NCBI RefSeq assembly: GCF_009730915.1
Contig: NC_052474.1
Coordinates: forward strand, 6,483,501 to 6,547,500
DNA length: 64,000 nucleotides
DNA from: Dioscorea cayenensis subsp. rotundata
Taxonomy: Eukaryota; Streptophyta; Magnoliopsida; Dioscoreales; Dioscoreaceae
Direction: 5' to 3'
Both the position numbers and the translations under genes were made by a program. The notes under the pieces are model-generated. The model was not told the origin of the DNA and did no database searches. It saw nothing but the letters and a program-made list of their open reading frames with translations. Positions within the stretch are counted from its first letter, which is position 1; every line of letters begins with the position of its first letter. Shown one piece after another: positions 61,501 through 64,000 of the stretch.

Positions 61501-63230
61501 CTAGATGATGGTGTCCAATTTGAATTTGAGTTGGATATTGTGGTCTATAGAGTACTGTCTTTATTGTCAGATGTGGATAAGATGGAAGGGAATGGTCTCT
61601 GGAGGTGATTCTGTTCTGTTGGAATGATAGAGAGAGGAAATGTTATAAAAGTGGGTGCATCTTGAAGAACCTGTTTTGTATTTTATGGCATAGCTTTTGT
61701 CTTTGTTTAGACACTGGCATGTTTCGAGATATAAGAAAGGAGGCAAAGGTGTTTGCTGTTTGGGATATATGTGTTTACATTTTTGTGATTGGAGATATGA
61801 CAAATGATGAGGTACTAGTAAAGGCAATGGTCTGTGAGAATCTTTTACTATGCATGATTTCTCCACAAATAAAAAAATTGAAGCAGTTTCTCTGTACCTT
61901 ACGATATCATAGAAACATCTCAAAAATGATCCAGCAATTGGATTTTGATGAAAATAGTCCTACTTTCCCATAGTTTCTAGTTGAGGTTGCTGTCTTATAT
62001 TCTTCGGAATTTTATTAGTGATGTGCACTTTGATCCCTATCATGACAAGATATCTTTTGAATGTAAAATTTTCAACCAGGATTTCCCAGAAAGGCTCCTT
62101 TTGACTTACAAACCAGAAGAAGTTACTGAATCTGCTGAGATTGCAGAACCATCCATTGAGGAGCCCAAGGCGATGTCTTCTGATATTGAAGTTGCATCTC
62201 CGATTCCTGTGGCTGATCCTATTCCTAGGGCTGAAACTGATGATCTACTGGTAGGCCTTGTGCAAAAGATTTGATCATCTTTATCTCCACATCCACCTTA
62301 ATGCCATCCTAATATGATTGTGCAGGGATTGAATAGCTCAGTTCCTGATGCATCAGAAATTGAGGAAAGCAATGCATTAGCTCTTGCAATAATTCCATCT
62401 GGTATGTCTTTCAAATTTCTCTTACTAATACTTAATTACTTCATATTTACATAATTTGCATTGACACTGGTAAATGTTAAACTATTTCATTCTCAGTCTC
62501 AGATGGTTCTACAAATTTGAATGGTTCTGGTACGATGCAAAACAAGGAATTTGATCCATCAGGATGGGAACTTGCTCTAGTTACGCCAAGCAGCAGTGAC
62601 CCACCACCTGTTGAAAGCAAATTGGTTGGTTCTTTCGCTTCAGAACTGATTCAGTTTTCTTTCTTCTGCATTGACTTTGCTTCTTTAATCAAGGCATTTT
62701 TTTTTTAATTTTAGTGTGGTGTGGGTTGAGATCATTATATTATCTGTGCAATTGTGTTAGGCTTTTTCCTGTTTAGGTTCTAATCTTGAAATGTTATGGT
62801 CAAATCTTGATTTTTTTTATTTATTTTTTAACTCAAGGTGATGTCTATTCTATGCCTGCAGGCAGGGGGATTCGACAAACTTACATTGGACAGTCTATAT
62901 GATGATGCCGCTTATAGACAGCAGAACAATTACTATGGAACAACAGCTCCAAACCCTTTCCTTGCACCTGATCCGTTTGCTATGTCAAACCAAATTGCCG
63001 CCCCACCTGCTGTTCAAATGGCTGCTATGGCTCAGCAGCAGCAGCAACAACAACAACAACAACAATGGTCCATGATGCCGCAGCCAAATCCCTTTATGCA
63101 GCCCATGCATCATCCGGCACCAATCACCCCAATAGCATCTAATCCCTTTGGTGATACGGGACTCGGAACATTTGGTGCTTACAATCCTCATCAACAAACA
63201 AATCCTTTCGGAAATCCTCAACTTCTGTAA
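55519..63230 (+). CDS. ANTH-domain (AP180/CALM-like) clathrin assembly protein
   Basis: Endocytic adaptor that binds PI(4,5)P2 and clathrin; closest remembered relative Arabidopsis At5g35200. Fifteen exons: 55519-55608, 55706-55775, 55894-55991, 58321-58459, 58564-58691, 58828-58920, 59010-59060, 59909-59974, 60076-60141, 60233-60313, 60406-60486, 62080-62250, 62326-62401, 62497-62624, 62862-63230. They total 1707 nt, 568 residues, with every phase consistent. The ANTH domain covers about residues 1-285: [11 protein letters not shown], lipid-binding [31 protein letters not shown]. The C-terminal tail is disordered and has four NPF motifs (near residues 477, 522, 540, 560), one DPF and an 11-glutamine run. 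GWELALVT and LDSLYDDA are plant-family signatures. Intron 3 (2.3 kb) holds an old tandem duplication; intron 11 holds a microsatellite-bearing MITE. Intact gene. Confidence 0.95.
56680..57530. repeat. Diverged ~455-bp tandem duplication in ANTH intron 3
   Basis: Unit 1 (about 56680-57060) and unit 2 (about 57136-57530) share an ordered set of words: CCTTTACGG, GATGAAGATAT/GGTGAAGGCAT, CTTCTTTCTCT, GCAACAGTCAAATCT/GCAACAATCAGATCT, CTCACCTGCAGCAAG/CTTCACCTATTGCAAG, CTAGC(A/T)(G/A)TATG. Strongly diverged, so ancient. Confidence 0.65.
60775..61470. mobile_element. Microsatellite-bearing Tourist-like MITE, copy 2 (complete)
   Basis: A 696-bp element with 11-bp terminal inverted repeats GGTAGTGTTTG / CAAACACTACC and a TAA duplication on both sides (60772-60774 and 61471-61473), as in PIF/Harbinger Tourist MITEs. 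The left arm carries a perfect 36-bp palindrome at 60790-60825 and a second imperfect hairpin near 60894-60937. A TATACA-type microsatellite fills about 60955-61285. The right arm is nearly identical to copy 1. It lies in intron 11 of the ANTH gene. Confidence 0.88.
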
Positions 63231-63791
63231 CTTAGTTGTGCTTCATATACAATTTTTCAGTGTCATTTGTGGAGCATGTTTGCACTCCCATCATGGCTGT
63301 GATTTCTTATATGAGGTTATATCAATGTATATGGACTTAAGTTACGGTACAAATTTGTAGTGCATGGTTTTTGTATGCTGTGGTAGCAGTCCACAGGCAC
63401 TGTGAAAAAGCAATATTAAATACCCATTCAGTTGTTCTGCTTGTGATTTTAATTAGGGCTCGAGTCAATCTGTATTTATAAGTGGAAGGGTAATTTTTCC
63501 AGATCACTCATGCTTTTAAAACTTCATTTCTGTAATTACTTTTATGACAAGGAGTTTGTACTCTAGATTATTTTTATATAGCTGTTTCCTTATTTTATCA
63601 CAATAGTTCTTTTGTTCATGTGTCTGCAATTTGAAACTTAGATCACCTGCACCTCCAAATGAAAATGTTTTCCTTTTTAATTTCTTACTTCATCACAATG
63701 ACAAAACAGAGAAGCTATATCAACCACAATCTCATAGTCATTAATCATAAGAACAAGTTCACCATGAACTAATATCAAGCATGGGATTTCC
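63231..63791. other. ANTH 3'UTR and short intergenic spacer
   Basis: The ANTH 3'UTR probably runs to about 63410 or beyond (AATATTAAATACC). The rest is the spacer and probable 3'UTR of the convergent PPR gene. Confidence 0.5.
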
Positions 63792-64000
63792 TTAACCAAA
63801 CAATGGCATCTTCCTCAACCTATCAAGCTTCAAACCCATACTTATAGCTACATCGCGTTTTCCTCCATCGATAAGAGCTTCTTTTAGATTCCCATACAAC
63901 TGACCTGGAGGCCTAATACCTTTATCCAGCATCTCCTGAAAGTATCTGCAAGCCTCGTCGAGTCTGTTCTCGACACACAGTCCATTGATCAGCGATGAAA
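63792..64000 (-). CDS. Pentatricopeptide-repeat protein, C-terminal end (partial)
   Basis: Minus-strand reading frame of 68 residues ending in TAA, running off the window edge. SSLINGLCVENRLDEACRYF followed by QEMLDKGIRPP is a clear P-type PPR repeat (helix-turn-helix, INGLC...DEA...F.EM..KGI.P). It is followed by a partial repeat and the end LRKMPLFG. PPR proteins bind organellar RNA in mitochondria or chloroplasts; the target cannot be told from this end. Confidence 0.9.
   Translation of the reverse strand, partial: SSLINGLCVENRLDEACRYFQEMLDKGIRPPGQLYGNLKEALIDGGKRDVAISMGLKLDRLRKMPLFG

Noticed and set aside
1-64000. CRISPR arrays, operons, phage or bacterial islands
   Set aside because: The window is plant nuclear DNA with spliced genes; no regular spacer arrays or prokaryotic gene clusters were seen.

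Overview
This window is nuclear DNA of a flowering plant. The genes have many introns with GT-AG borders, most close homologues are plant-specific families, intergenic DNA is very AT-rich, and there are many plant-type MITEs, LINEs and LTR-element remnants. The gene style (low GC, no grass-like GC gradient) fits a eudicot or a non-grass monocot. The species cannot be fixed from the sequence alone.

Layout: (1) 176-6990 (+) the 3' part of a DAA1-type AAA ATPase gene, with a non-autonomous hAT element in its last intron. (2) 10545-11982 (-) a five-exon reticulon-like (RTNLB) gene. (3) 12.3-21.5 kb, a transposon-rich stretch: two Stowaway-like MITEs, several Tourist/Harbinger-like MITEs, a LINE fragment at 16.3-16.9 kb, and a 5'-truncated LINE at 18087-20156 with a perfect 16-bp target-site duplication. 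(4) 21768-24920 (+) a GH5 cellulase-like enzyme with a C-terminal ricin-B-like domain. (5) 25838-26310, a long-TIR MITE carrying telomere-like repeats. (6) 27471-28374 (-) a MAKR-type membrane-associated kinase regulator. (7) 30.6-31.3 kb, a second long-TIR element with an internal tandem duplication. (8) 34212-34877 (-) a LEA_2/NHL membrane protein. (9) A 1000-N assembly gap at 36709-37708, then a long Ty3/gypsy-type LTR, then a decayed Ty1/copia element. (10) 44419-46815 (+) an organellar peptidyl-tRNA hydrolase. (11) 47929-54426 (-) a multi-exon plant gene of unknown function. (12) 55519-63230 (+) a 15-exon ANTH/AP180 clathrin-assembly protein. (13) 63792-64000 (-) the C-terminus of a PPR protein, cut by the window edge.

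The genes are ordinary, unlinked plant housekeeping and signalling genes; nothing suggests a cluster or one joint pathway. Two observations stand out. First, DAA1 and PTH carry six single-base frame disruptions, all inside homopolymer runs, and the gene of unknown function may carry more. Other genes, including the 1707-nt ANTH CDS, are clean. This points either to local consensus errors or to very recent decay. Second, two copies of a MITE family (20.9 kb and 60.8 kb) carry a long TATACA-type microsatellite between conserved, hairpin-rich arms. I found no convincing new multi-gene biological system.
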